Positions 22,740 through 30,682 of a stretch of DNA of 37,077 nt are shown one piece after another (the stretch's first letter is position 1; each line of letters begins with the position of its first letter). The translations under genes were made by a program, and so were the position numbers. Origin of the DNA: Chloroflexota bacterium (GTDB taxonomy: Bacteria > Chloroflexota > Dehalococcoidia > Lucifugimonadales > Australimonadaceae); assembly GCA_022561455.1 (NCBI GenBank), contig JADFRC010000003.1, positions 1-37,077 of the forward strand, given 5' to 3'. The notes under the pieces were generated by a model that was not told the DNA's origin, ran no database searches, and was given only the letters and a program-made list of their open reading frames with translations.

Positions 22740-23924
22740 ATGGCCTCTCGAACCCCCAAGAAAGCGCCCGCCGAGAACGGGCCCAAGCTCGCCTACCGGC
22801 GCATCGTCGTCAAGGCGGGCACGAACGTGCTTACCCGCGGCGGGCCGGGCCTGGACCGCGCGATGATGGCCTCGCTCGTCTCGCAGGTCGTGGCGGTCCG
22901 CCGCCTCGGCGCGCAGGTGCTCCTCGTGACCTCGGGCGCGATCGCGGCCGGGCGCGAGGCCTTGGGCGAGCCGCGGGCGACGAAGGGCGTGGCGCTCTCC
23001 CAGATGCTCGCCGCCGTCGGACAGAGCCGGCTGATGCACGCGTACCAGGAGCTCTTCTCCCACGACGACGTCGTCGTCGCGCAGACGCTGCTCACGCGCC
23101 GCGACGTGGACGACCGCGTCGGCTACCTCAACGTGCGCAACACGCTCGAGGGGCTCATCGACGCCGGCGTCGTGCCCATCGTCAACGAGAACGACGTGGT
23201 CGACACCGCGGAGATCGGCCAGGACCGCTTCGGCGACAACGACACGCTCTCGGCGCTGGTCGCGAACCTGGTCGACGCCGACCTGCTGGTGATGCTCACC
23301 GACACGGGTGGGCTGTACACGGCCGACCCCAAACGCGACCCGAGCGCGACGCTGATCCCCCTGGTCGAGAGCGTCGACGACTCCGTGATGGAGCTCGCCG
23401 AAGAGCACCGGAGCGCCAGCACGCGCGGCGGCATGGCATCGAAGCTCGCGGCGGCGAAGCAGGCCACCGAGGCCGGCGTCACGGTCGTGATCGCACCCGG
23501 CGGCGAGCCGGACGTCGTGCAGCGGGTCGCGTGCGGCGAGCCCCTGGGCACGCTGTTCCCGACCGGGACGACGAAGGTGGAGAGCCGCAAGCGGTGGCTG
23601 CTCAGTGGCATGGCCGACAGCGGTGGCGTGCTCGTGGCCGACGACGGCGCCGTGCGGGCGGTCCGCGCTCAGGAGCGCAGCCTGCTGCCGGCCGGCGTCC
23701 GCGGCGTGCGGGGCGCCTTCCGGCGCGGCGACGTGATCTCGGTCGAGAGCACCAGCGGCCAGCGCATCGCCTATGGGATCGCGAACTACGACGCCGACGA
23801 CCTGCGGGCCATCCAGCAGGCGAAGTCGGACCAGATCATGGACCTCATCGGCCACCACTACGGCGACGAAGCCATCCACCGCAACAACATGGTCGTCCTC
23901 GGCCGCAACGGGGCGGACTCATGA
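22740..23924 (+). CDS. proB: Glutamate 5-kinase
   Basis: [80 protein letters not shown]-terminal PUA-like region. Confidence 0.95.
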   Translation: MASRTPKKAPAENGPKLAYRRIVVKAGTNVLTRGGPGLDRAMMASLVSQVVAVRRLGAQVLLVTSGAIAAGREALGEPRATKGVALSQMLAAVGQSRLMHAYQELFSHDDVVVAQTLLTRRDVDDRVGYLNVRNTLEGLIDAGVVPIVNENDVVDTAEIGQDRFGDNDTLSALVANLVDADLLVMLTDTGGLYTADPKRDPSATLIPLVESVDDSVMELAEEHRSASTRGGMASKLAAAKQATEAGVTVVIAPGGEPDVVQRVACGEPLGTLFPTGTTKVESRKRWLLSGMADSGGVLVADDGAVRAVRAQERSLLPAGVRGVRGAFRRGDVISVESTSGQRIAYGIANYDADDLRAIQQAKSDQIMDLIGHHYGDEAIHRNNMVVLGRNGADS

Positions 23925-25195
23925 CGACGGCAGTCTCCGAGCTCATCACCAAGGCCAAGGCGGCCAAGGCTGCGGCACGCAGCTTGCGCATGCTGCCGAC
24001 CGAGACGAAGAACGCGGCGCTCGAAGGGATCGCGGCCGCGCTCGAGCGCGGCCAGCGTGCCATCCTCGACGCCAACGCCCTCGACATGGACGCGGGCCGT
24101 GCGGCGGACCTCGGCGAGTCGGTCCTCGACCGCCTGCTGCTCACCGAGGAGCGGCTGATCGGCATGGCCGCCGACGTGCGGGCGGTCGCCGCGCTGCCGG
24201 ACCCGGTCGGCGAGGAGTTCGACCAGCGCACGCTGGAGAACGGCATCCGTCTGGCGCACCGGCGCGTGCCCCTCGGCGTCATCGGCTGCGTGTACGAGAA
24301 CCGCCCGAACGTCACCATCGACATCTCGGCGCTCTGCCTGAAATCCGGCAATGCGGTCGTGCTGCGCGGCGGCAAGGAGGCCATACACTCCAACACCGCG
24401 CTGACGGCGCTCGTCCGCGACGCGCTCGGATCGGCCGGCGTCACGCCCGAGGCCGTCCAGTTCATCACCGACACCGACCGCGCCGTCGTGGAGCAGATGG
24501 TCCGGCTCAAGGACTACCTCGACCTCTTCATCCCGCGCGGCGGCGAGCAGTTCATCCGCTGGGTGCGCGAGAACGCGACCGTCCCCTCGGTGACGGGCGG
24601 CATCGGCGTCGTCCACACCTACGTGGACGAGACGGCCGACGCCGAGGATGCCGCGGCCATCGTCTTCAACGCGAAGGTCCAGCGCCCCAGCGTCTGCAAC
24701 GCGCTCGACACGCTGCTCATCCACCCCGCGGCGGCCGCCCGCATGCTGCCCGACATCGCCTCGCGGCTCACCGCCGCGGGCGTCGAGCTGCGCTGCGACC
24801 AGCGGGCGCTCGCGCTCCTGGGGCCCGTCGACGACCGCCCGATCAAGGCGGCGGAGGAGGGGGACTTCGGGCAGGAGTTCCTCGCGCTGGTGCTCTCGAT
24901 ACGCGTCGTCGACTCGCTCGATGAGGCGATCGAGCACATCGAGACGTACGGCTCGGGCCACACCGAGGCCATCGTGACGGGCGACGACGCGGCCGCAGCG
25001 CGCTTCGTCGACGAGGTGGACGCGGCCGTGGTGCTGGTCAACGCCAGCACGCGGTTCAACGACGGCGGCCAGCTCGGGCTGGGCGCGGAGGTCGCCATCA
25101 GCACCGGCAAGCTGCACGCCCGCGGGCCGATGGGGCTCCGCGAGCTGACGAGCTACAAGTGGGTGGCGCTGGGCACGGGCCAGGTGCGCCCGTAG
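23921..25195 (+). CDS. proA: Gamma-glutamyl phosphate reductase
   Basis: [56 protein letters not shown]; 4-nt overlap with proB. Confidence 0.95.
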   Translation: MTTAVSELITKAKAAKAAARSLRMLPTETKNAALEGIAAALERGQRAILDANALDMDAGRAADLGESVLDRLLLTEERLIGMAADVRAVAALPDPVGEEFDQRTLENGIRLAHRRVPLGVIGCVYENRPNVTIDISALCLKSGNAVVLRGGKEAIHSNTALTALVRDALGSAGVTPEAVQFITDTDRAVVEQMVRLKDYLDLFIPRGGEQFIRWVRENATVPSVTGGIGVVHTYVDETADAEDAAAIVFNAKVQRPSVCNALDTLLIHPAAAARMLPDIASRLTAAGVELRCDQRALALLGPVDDRPIKAAEEGDFGQEFLALVLSIRVVDSLDEAIEHIETYGSGHTEAIVTGDDAAAARFVDEVDAAVVLVNASTRFNDGGQLGLGAEVAISTGKLHARGPMGLRELTSYKWVALGTGQVRP

Positions 25196-25245
25196 CGGCA
25201 ACGCCGCGCCGAGCGAGTGGGAGCCTCGCTGCAAAAAGCCCTCGC

Positions 25246-25400
25246 GCACCCGAGGGGAGTGCAGAGAGCCTGCCCTGAGCTTGTCGAAGGGGGCTCTGCC
25301 CCCTCTGCCGGGGGCACGGGGGTGTCCCCCGTAACTGGCTTTTACACCCCCTTCCTGGCGAGGAAGGGGGACGGGGGGATGGTCGAAACGCTGGTGGGGC
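25246..25400 (+). repeat. Multi-hairpin repeat copy B1, first hairpin interrupted by a ~25-bp dispersed repeat
   Basis: gagtgcagagAGCCTGCCCTGAGCTTGTCGAAGGGGGCTCTGccccctctgccgggggcacgggggtgtcccccg...CCCCCTTCCTGGCGAGGAAGGGGGacggggggatggtcgaaacgctggtggggcacc. Confidence 0.9.
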
Positions 25401-25460
25401 ACCAACGCTCCCGCGACGGGGCGGGGGTCAGGCACAGCCAAGTGAGTGAGGAGGGAGCAC

Positions 25461-25769
25461 ATGCTGCGATTCGAGCGTGAGTGCCGCACACCGTACTCGG
25501 AGGTGTACACGATCTACGACGACGACCAGCCGCAGGGCCGGTTCGACGTCCACTTCGCCGGGAACCTGATCCACGCCACGCTGTGCGTGTCGGAGCGCTA
25601 CACCCAGGACGAGATCCAGGACCTGATCGAGGACCTGGACGGCGAGCTGCTCGACGCCATCGGCCTCACGCGCGACGACTTCATCGTGCACGTCCACCAG
25701 GGCCGCGACGTCGGCGTCTTCTCCCACAGCGAGTACAGCGAGGACGAGCAGGCACCCTCGGAGAACTGA
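25461..25769 (+). CDS. Small conserved-looking protein (102 aa) of unknown function
   Basis: ATG at 25461 preceded by GAGGAGGGAG; MLRFERECRTPYSEVYTIYDDDQPQGRFDVHFAGNLIHATLCVSERYTQDEIQDLIEDLDGELLDAIGLTRDDFIVHVHQGRDVGVF. Confidence 0.75.
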   Translation: MLRFERECRTPYSEVYTIYDDDQPQGRFDVHFAGNLIHATLCVSERYTQDEIQDLIEDLDGELLDAIGLTRDDFIVHVHQGRDVGVFSHSEYSEDEQAPSEN

Positions 25770-25789
25770 CGCCCTCCGTGGGCAGCCGC

Positions 25790-25975
25790 CTTGCCTCAAG
25801 ACCCCTGCCCGTGCACCGGATGGGGTGTGCAGAGGGGCGAAGCCCCTTCGTCGGGGACGGGGGGCGTCCCCCGCCTTTGGCTTCACCACCCCTTCCTAGC
25901 GAGAGCCTGCCCTGAGCTCTGTCGAAGGGAAGGGGGACGGGGGGGATGGTCGAAACGCTGGTGAGGCACCGACAC
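25790..25975 (+). repeat. Multi-hairpin repeat copy B2, third hairpin interrupted by a ~25-bp dispersed repeat
   Basis: TTGCCTCAAGACCCC left end as in family A; AGGGGCGAAGCCCCT hairpin; ccccttcctagcgaGAGCCTGCCCTGAGCTCTGTCGAAGGGaagggggacgggggggatggtcgaaacgctggtgaggcacc. Confidence 0.9.
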
Positions 25976-26025
25976 CACAGGAGCAGAGCGGAGGTTCTAA
26001 GACAACCCACCGTGAGCAGCACTCC

Positions 26026-26868
26026 ATGATCCTCGACTTCCACACGCACATCCTGCCGCCGTCGTTCCAAGAGCGCCGCGCCGAGATCGCCGAGCGCGAC
26101 GCGACGTTCGCCGCGCTGTTCGCCAACGACGGCGCGCGCATGGCGACGGCCGACGATCTCATCGCCGCGATGGACGAAGACGGCGTCGACACCTCGGTCG
26201 CCCTCGGCTACGGATGGTGCGACAAAGACGTCGCCCGCGAGTCCAACGACTACCTGCTGGAATCGGCCGAGCGCTTCCCCGGCCGGATCGTGCCGTTCTG
26301 CTCCGTCCACCCCAGGTGGGGCCGCGCGGCGCTGGCGGAGGTCGAGCGGTGCGTCGAGGCGGGCGCCGCCGGCATCGGCGAGCTGCACCCAACGTCGCAG
26401 CGCATCGCGCTCGGGCGCGACCGCGCTCTGGCCAAGCTGATGGCGCTCGCGGCCGAGCGCGGGCTGCCGGTCGTCGTGCACGGCTCGGAGCCGGTCGGCC
26501 ACGCCTACGCGGGCAAGGGCACGACGCACCCCGCCGAGCTGCTCGCGCTCATCTGCCGCTTCCCGGAGACGACCATCGTCTGCGCGCACTGGGGCGGCGG
26601 GCTGCCCTTCTACGCGCTCATGCCCGAGGTACGCGCCGCGCTTGCGAACGTGTACTTCGACTCGGCGGCCTCACCGTTCCTCTACGAGCCGGGTGTCTTC
26701 GGAGCCGTGGCGGGAACGGCCGGGACCGAGCGCATGCTCTTCGGCTCCGACTTCCCGCTCATGCGGGCGCACCGGGTCGCGAAAGAAGCCATCGACGGGC
26801 TCCCGGCGAAGGACGCGGCCGAGGTCATGGGCGGCAACGCGGCGCGGCTGCTGGGTCTAGACCCGTGA
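26026..26868 (+). CDS. Amidohydrolase-2-family metal-dependent hydrolase (TIM-barrel)
   Basis: MILDFHTHILP; CAHWGGGLPFYALMPEV; RMLFGSDFPLMR. Confidence 0.88.
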   Translation: MILDFHTHILPPSFQERRAEIAERDATFAALFANDGARMATADDLIAAMDEDGVDTSVALGYGWCDKDVARESNDYLLESAERFPGRIVPFCSVHPRWGRAALAEVERCVEAGAAGIGELHPTSQRIALGRDRALAKLMALAAERGLPVVVHGSEPVGHAYAGKGTTHPAELLALICRFPETTIVCAHWGGGLPFYALMPEVRAALANVYFDSAASPFLYEPGVFGAVAGTAGTERMLFGSDFPLMRAHRVAKEAIDGLPAKDAAEVMGGNAARLLGLDP

Positions 26869-27410
26869 GCAGCCCGACGCTGCCCGACTACCTGCGGCCC
26901 GGCCTCGACATCGTGTTCGTCGGCATCAACCCAGGCGCGTATTCGGCGAGCGTCGGCAAGTACTTCGCGACGCCGCAGAACCGCTTCTGGCCCGCGCTCA
27001 ACCGCTCGGGGATCGTCGGCGCCGGGCGCGACCTGGGCCCCGGCGACGAGGCCTGGCTGAGCGACCGGGGCCTCGGCTTCACCGACGTCGTCAAGCGCGC
27101 CTCCAACAGCGCATCGAGCCTGCGCGCCGCGGACTTCCGCAAGTGGGCGCCCGTCGCGAAGGCCAAGCTGGTCGAGGCCGCGCCGCTGGTCGTCTGCTTC
27201 AACGGTGTGACCGGGTTCAAGTGGTTCATGCAGTACGCCGAGGCTGTAAAGGTCGACGTGGAGCTCGGCCGGCAGCCGGGGCTTCTGGGGACGAGCCGGG
27301 TCTTCGTGGCGCCGAACCCGAGTCCGGCCAACGCCGTGTACTCGCTGGATGCCATCGCCGGCTGGTACCGGCGCCTCGGCGAGCTGCGCGACGAGCTCAA
27401 GCGTGGCTGA
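26865..27410 (+). CDS. mug: G/U mismatch-specific uracil-DNA glycosylase (Mug/TDG-like)
   Basis: GTG start overlapping upstream stop; DIVFVGINPGAYSASVGKYFATPQNRFWPALNRSG; FVAPNPSPANAVYS. Confidence 0.9.
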   Translation: MSSPTLPDYLRPGLDIVFVGINPGAYSASVGKYFATPQNRFWPALNRSGIVGAGRDLGPGDEAWLSDRGLGFTDVVKRASNSASSLRAADFRKWAPVAKAKLVEAAPLVVCFNGVTGFKWFMQYAEAVKVDVELGRQPGLLGTSRVFVAPNPSPANAVYSLDAIAGWYRRLGELRDELKRG

Positions 27411-27987
27411 CCCGCCGCTCCGCCTCTTTGTAAGCGTTGAGCTACCGCAGCACGTGCGCGGCGCTCTCAGCACGTCGATCGAACGATTGCGCTCAAGCCT
27501 GGGCGACGCCTACCGCTGGGTCAGGCCCGAGGCCGTCCACCTCACGCTGCGGTTCTTGGGCAACGTCGAGCAGGAGCGCGTGGCGGAGCTTGCCGCCGCC
27601 CTCGAAGCGGCGGTCGGGCCGCTCGCCGCGTTCGAATTGCGGCTCGACGGCACGGGCGTCTTCCCCAACGCGCGCGCACCGAGCGTCGTATGGGCCGGCC
27701 TCGGCGGAGAGTCCGCGGCGCTCGTCCGGCTCGTCGCAGCCGTCGGCACCGCGACCGCTGGCGTCGGCGAGCCCGCCGAGAGCCGGCCGTACGTGCCGCA
27801 CCTGACGCTCGGGCGGGTCCGCGGCCGGCTCGGTACGCGGGACGCCGGGGAGCTAGCCGCGCGTCTGCGCGAGCTCACGTACGAGGGTACCGCCCCGTTC
27901 CGCGTCGACGGCGTAAGCCTGATGCAAAGCGAGATCGGCCCCGCTGGCGCGCGCTACACGCGGCTGGCGTACGCGCCGCTCGGCTAG
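27403..27987 (+). CDS. thpR: RNA 2',3'-cyclic phosphodiesterase (LigT/ThpR)
   Basis: Two HxTx motifs: VHLTLRFLGNV and PHLTLGRVRG; N-terminal LRLFVSVELP. Confidence 0.92.
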   Translation: MADPPLRLFVSVELPQHVRGALSTSIERLRSSLGDAYRWVRPEAVHLTLRFLGNVEQERVAELAAALEAAVGPLAAFELRLDGTGVFPNARAPSVVWAGLGGESAALVRLVAAVGTATAGVGEPAESRPYVPHLTLGRVRGRLGTRDAGELAARLRELTYEGTAPFRVDGVSLMQSEIGPAGARYTRLAYAPLG

Positions 27988-28772
27988 CCCGCGACGGCCT
28001 CGAAGACCGCGCCGCCGATAACCGCCACCCCGACCAGCGCGACGAAGAAGGCGAGGTTCACCCGCCGCGCGAGCGCCAGCAGCACCTTGATGCTGGCGAG
28101 CCCCACGACGAACGCGACCGCCGCACCGGCCAGACCCTCGGCCGTCCGCAGCACGCCCGAATCGAGCCCCGCGAACAGCGCCGCGGCGAGCCCGGCGGGG
28201 ATGCCGAGGAGGAAGCTCAAGACCAACGCCTCGGAGCGCTCGACCCGCCGCCCGAGCAGCACCGCGACCGTCAGCCCGGAGCGGCTGAGGCCCGGCAGCG
28301 CCGCGAGCCCTTGCGCGAGGCCGGTCAGGACGGCGTCGAGGAGCGAGAGCCCGGTGCGGTCGCGGGTGCCGGAAATGGGCCGCCGCACCTGCACGGCCCC
28401 CGTCGCGACCATGAGCGCGCCGACGAGCGCCATCGCCCCGGCGCCGAACGCGCCGGAGAGATCGTCGAGCAGGAGCAGCAGCGGCAGCCCAACGACCGCG
28501 CTGACGACGGTCCCGACGGCCAGGAAGGCGAGCAGCGGCGAGGGGTGCATCGGGTCGCGCAGGAGCTCGCGCGCGATGCCTGCGACCTCCCGCCGGAACG
28601 CCACGACCGCCGCAAGCGACGTCCCGACGTGCAGCCAGAGCGCGACCGCGACGGCATCGGACGCGTCGTAGTCGAACAGGAACGCGGAGGCCGCCGTGAC
28701 GACCCCCTGCGAGCTGACCGGCAGCCATTCGGTGAGGCCCTGGAGCAGGCCGAGGAGTGCGCTCTCGATCAT
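27984..28772 (-). CDS. uppP: Undecaprenyl-diphosphatase
   Basis: MIESALLGLLQGLTEWLPVSSQG and GLAALPGLSRSGLTVAVLLG motifs. Confidence 0.93.
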   Translation of the reverse strand: MIESALLGLLQGLTEWLPVSSQGVVTAASAFLFDYDASDAVAVALWLHVGTSLAAVVAFRREVAGIARELLRDPMHPSPLLAFLAVGTVVSAVVGLPLLLLLDDLSGAFGAGAMALVGALMVATGAVQVRRPISGTRDRTGLSLLDAVLTGLAQGLAALPGLSRSGLTVAVLLGRRVERSEALVLSFLLGIPAGLAAALFAGLDSGVLRTAEGLAGAAVAFVVGLASIKVLLALARRVNLAFFVALVGVAVIGGAVFEAVAG

Positions 28773-28916
28773 GGGGGGACGGCTCCACGACGGCGGACGG
28801 TTGACCTGGGTCGGGGCCGACGCCATGCTAAGCGACCGGCGCCAGGCCGCATAGGCTGGCGGCCTAGCTCAACCGGCGGTTCTGGCCCATGTCTTACGCG
28901 AGATAGGAGATCAGAC

Positions 28917-29330
28917 GTGCAGTTCAACGACGCTCTGGAGTTCCTCGGGCGCGAGCACAGCGCCGTCGTCACGACCTTCGGCCGCTCCGGCCGCGCGCAG
29001 GCGACGATCGTGCGCGCGGGGCCCTACGAGGGCGGGATGGCGTTCGTGGTGCGCGGCGCCACGGTGAAGCTCGCGAACCTCCGCCGCGACCCGCGGTGCA
29101 CCGTGCTCACCGTGTCGCCCGACTGGCGGAAGTACGTCACGGTCGAGGGCAGCGCAACGGTCCACGCACCCGACAACACCGGCGCCGAGGAGCTGCGCCT
29201 GCTGCTCCGGGCGGCATTCGCAGCCGCCGGCGGCACGCATGAGGACTGGGAGGAGTACGACCGCGTCATGCGGGAGCAGGGGCGCGCGGTGGTCCTCGTC
29301 GCGCCCGAGCGAGTCTACGGCAGCGCCTAG
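28917..29330 (+). CDS. PPOX-class pyridoxamine 5'-phosphate oxidase/F420-dependent-like protein
   Basis: FLGREHSAVVTTFGRSGRAQATIVRAGPYEGGMAFVVRGATVKLANLRRDPRCTVLTVSPDWRKYVTVEGSATV. Confidence 0.85.
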   Translation: MQFNDALEFLGREHSAVVTTFGRSGRAQATIVRAGPYEGGMAFVVRGATVKLANLRRDPRCTVLTVSPDWRKYVTVEGSATVHAPDNTGAEELRLLLRAAFAAAGGTHEDWEEYDRVMREQGRAVVLVAPERVYGSA

Positions 29331-29761
29331 TCCGCCGAGAGCTCCTCGAGCAGCGCCGCCGCCCAGGCCGCCTTCGGCTCGGGGATGCCGCAGTGCGCGG
29401 CGAGCGTCCGGCTGCCGGGCAAGCGGCGCGGCGTCGCGGGCAGCAGCAGCCCCGCGGCGAACTCCTCCGCCTGGCGCTCGGCCTTCACGCGGTTGACCCA
29501 CTGCCACGACTCCAGATACAGGCTCGTGCCCGTGTGCAGCAGCCGGTGGCCGATGGCATGCGCGGTCAGCCAACGCACCCAGGGCGCAGACAGCCGGTCG
29601 TCGATGCCGATAGCACCCTCGATGATCACCTCGCGGACCCTGCCCTCGAACCGCCACGGGACGACCTCGAGACCGAGGCGGTGGAGCAGCGGCGACAGGT
29701 CGGCTGGTGCTTCGAGACCGGACGAGCGGGCCAGCGAGCGGCCCCTGGCAAACGCACGCAT
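29327..29761 (-). CDS. ImmA/IrrE-like domain protein, motif HAIGH in place of HExxH
   Basis: WVRWLTAHAIGHRLLHTGTSLYLESWQWVNRVKAERQAEEFAAGLLLP; the ImmA/IrrE family normally has HExxH plus a downstream E. Confidence 0.75.
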   Translation of the reverse strand: MRAFARGRSLARSSGLEAPADLSPLLHRLGLEVVPWRFEGRVREVIIEGAIGIDDRLSAPWVRWLTAHAIGHRLLHTGTSLYLESWQWVNRVKAERQAEEFAAGLLLPATPRRLPGSRTLAAHCGIPEPKAAWAAALLEELSAD

Positions 29762-29853
29762 AACGGCGATCCTCCGGGTCCTCCCCCGAGGGCGCATTGT
29801 CCGAGACGGCTGATGCGGATGCTAGGGGCGATTGTCGGGAGGCGTGCGGACAG

Positions 29854-30222
29854 CTAGCTGCGCTTGCTGCGGACGTAGCGGGCGAAGTCGCGGACCTGCT
29901 CCCACTCCGCGTCGGTGAGGTCGCCGACCTCGTAGAGGCGTGCCAGGTCCGTGCCGCGGATCGGCGTGTCGTACTCCTCCTGCGTGATGTGGCCCGCGTG
30001 GACCAGCAGCTCGCCGACCGGCACGCCCATGGCGGCGGCGAGCTTCTTGAGCGTCGACGGCCGCGGCACGTTGCCGTGGTTGAACAGCGCGCTCAAGGTC
30101 GTATGCGGGATCCCCGCGCGCTGGGCGAGCGCCAGCTGCGAGCTTGAGCGTTCGCCGAGCCACCGCTTGATGAAAGCCGCCAGCTGCTTCGAGTCCGTGC
30201 TTGCCACGGCGGGATTGTACAT
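29854..30222 (-). CDS. XRE-family HTH regulator
   Basis: LALAQRAGIPHTTLSALFNHGNVPRPSTLKKLAAAMGVPVGELL. Confidence 0.85.
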   Translation of the reverse strand: MYNPAVASTDSKQLAAFIKRWLGERSSSQLALAQRAGIPHTTLSALFNHGNVPRPSTLKKLAAAMGVPVGELLVHAGHITQEEYDTPIRGTDLARLYEVGDLTDAEWEQVRDFARYVRSKRS

Positions 30223-30283
30223 CGGCCAGCCCGAATCCCGTGACAGCCGGCCCTCGCCCGGCGGTGGGCTTCTGCGTACCATC

Positions 30284-30318
30284 GTCATATTCATTTCAGT
30301 CAGTACCCGTTATATGAC
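30284..30318. promoter_or_regulatory. AT-rich inverted repeat GTCATAT-N21-ATATGAC, candidate operator/promoter
   Basis: Perfect 7-bp arms between the divergent XRE gene and zinc-ribbon micro-ORF, in an AT-rich island within GC-rich DNA. Confidence 0.5.
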
Positions 30319-30339
30319 TACGCCGGTCCAGGGGGTGGC

Positions 30340-30501
30340 ATGCCCGTCGTCCACGAGAACGTCCGATGCCCGCGCTGCCTGAGCCGAGGCGCTCGCGAGC
30401 TGAGTTGCCTGCCGGAGGAGCGCCACGCCGTCTACATGTGCCCGTTCTGCAAGCACACGTGGTGCGAGTCGGGCCGCCAGCCCGCGCCCGCCGCGGCCTG
30501 A
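30340..30501 (+). CDS. 53-aa zinc-ribbon micro-protein (absent from the supplied ORF track)
   Basis: MPVVHENVRCPRCLSRGARELSCLPEERHAVYMCPFCKHTWCESGRQPAPAAA*; CPRC..CPFC pair; AGGGGGTGG upstream. Confidence 0.65.
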   Translation: MPVVHENVRCPRCLSRGARELSCLPEERHAVYMCPFCKHTWCESGRQPAPAAA

Positions 30502-30568
30502 CCTCCGCCGCTGGTGTGCCCCGTAACCGTGGCCTCAAGCGCAGGACGGTTTGACGCGTTGGCCGACA

Positions 30569-30585
30569 CCAAACGGTACGTTTGG
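30569..30585. other. Perfect hairpin CCAAACG-GTA-CGTTTGG
   Basis: 7-bp stem, 3-nt loop read directly. Confidence 0.5.
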
Positions 30586-30656
30586 CGCTCGGACAGCGTT
30601 GGCACTGAGGTCGGTCGTTGGGCGAGAAGCCCGCAGTCTGACCCGAGAGTCTGTCT

Positions 30657-30682
30657 CTAGCTAGTCGAGCGTGACTCGCTAG
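30657..30682 (-). terminator. Hairpin overlapping the methyltransferase stop codon (CTAG-CGAGT-cacg-CTCG-a-CTAG), possible 3'-end structure
   Basis: ctagctagtcgagcgtgactcgctag read directly; no clear U tract. Confidence 0.35.

Noticed and set aside
22544-25195. 883-aa ORF starting upstream of proB and ending as ProA
   Set aside because: Only the part from 23921 is ProA; the upstream part is an out-of-frame read of proB. A ProB-ProA fusion is not supported.
28857-28895. tRNA-like A-box sequence (GGCGGCCTAGCTCAACCGGCGGTTCTGGCCC)
   Set aside because: TAGCTCAACCGG fits an A-box, but no acceptor stem, anticodon arm or properly spaced T-arm can be drawn.
27690-29330. 546-aa plus-strand ORF ending as the PPOX protein
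   Set aside because: Upstream portion is antisense to uppP; the real gene is the 138-codon GTG-start ORF at 28917-29330.
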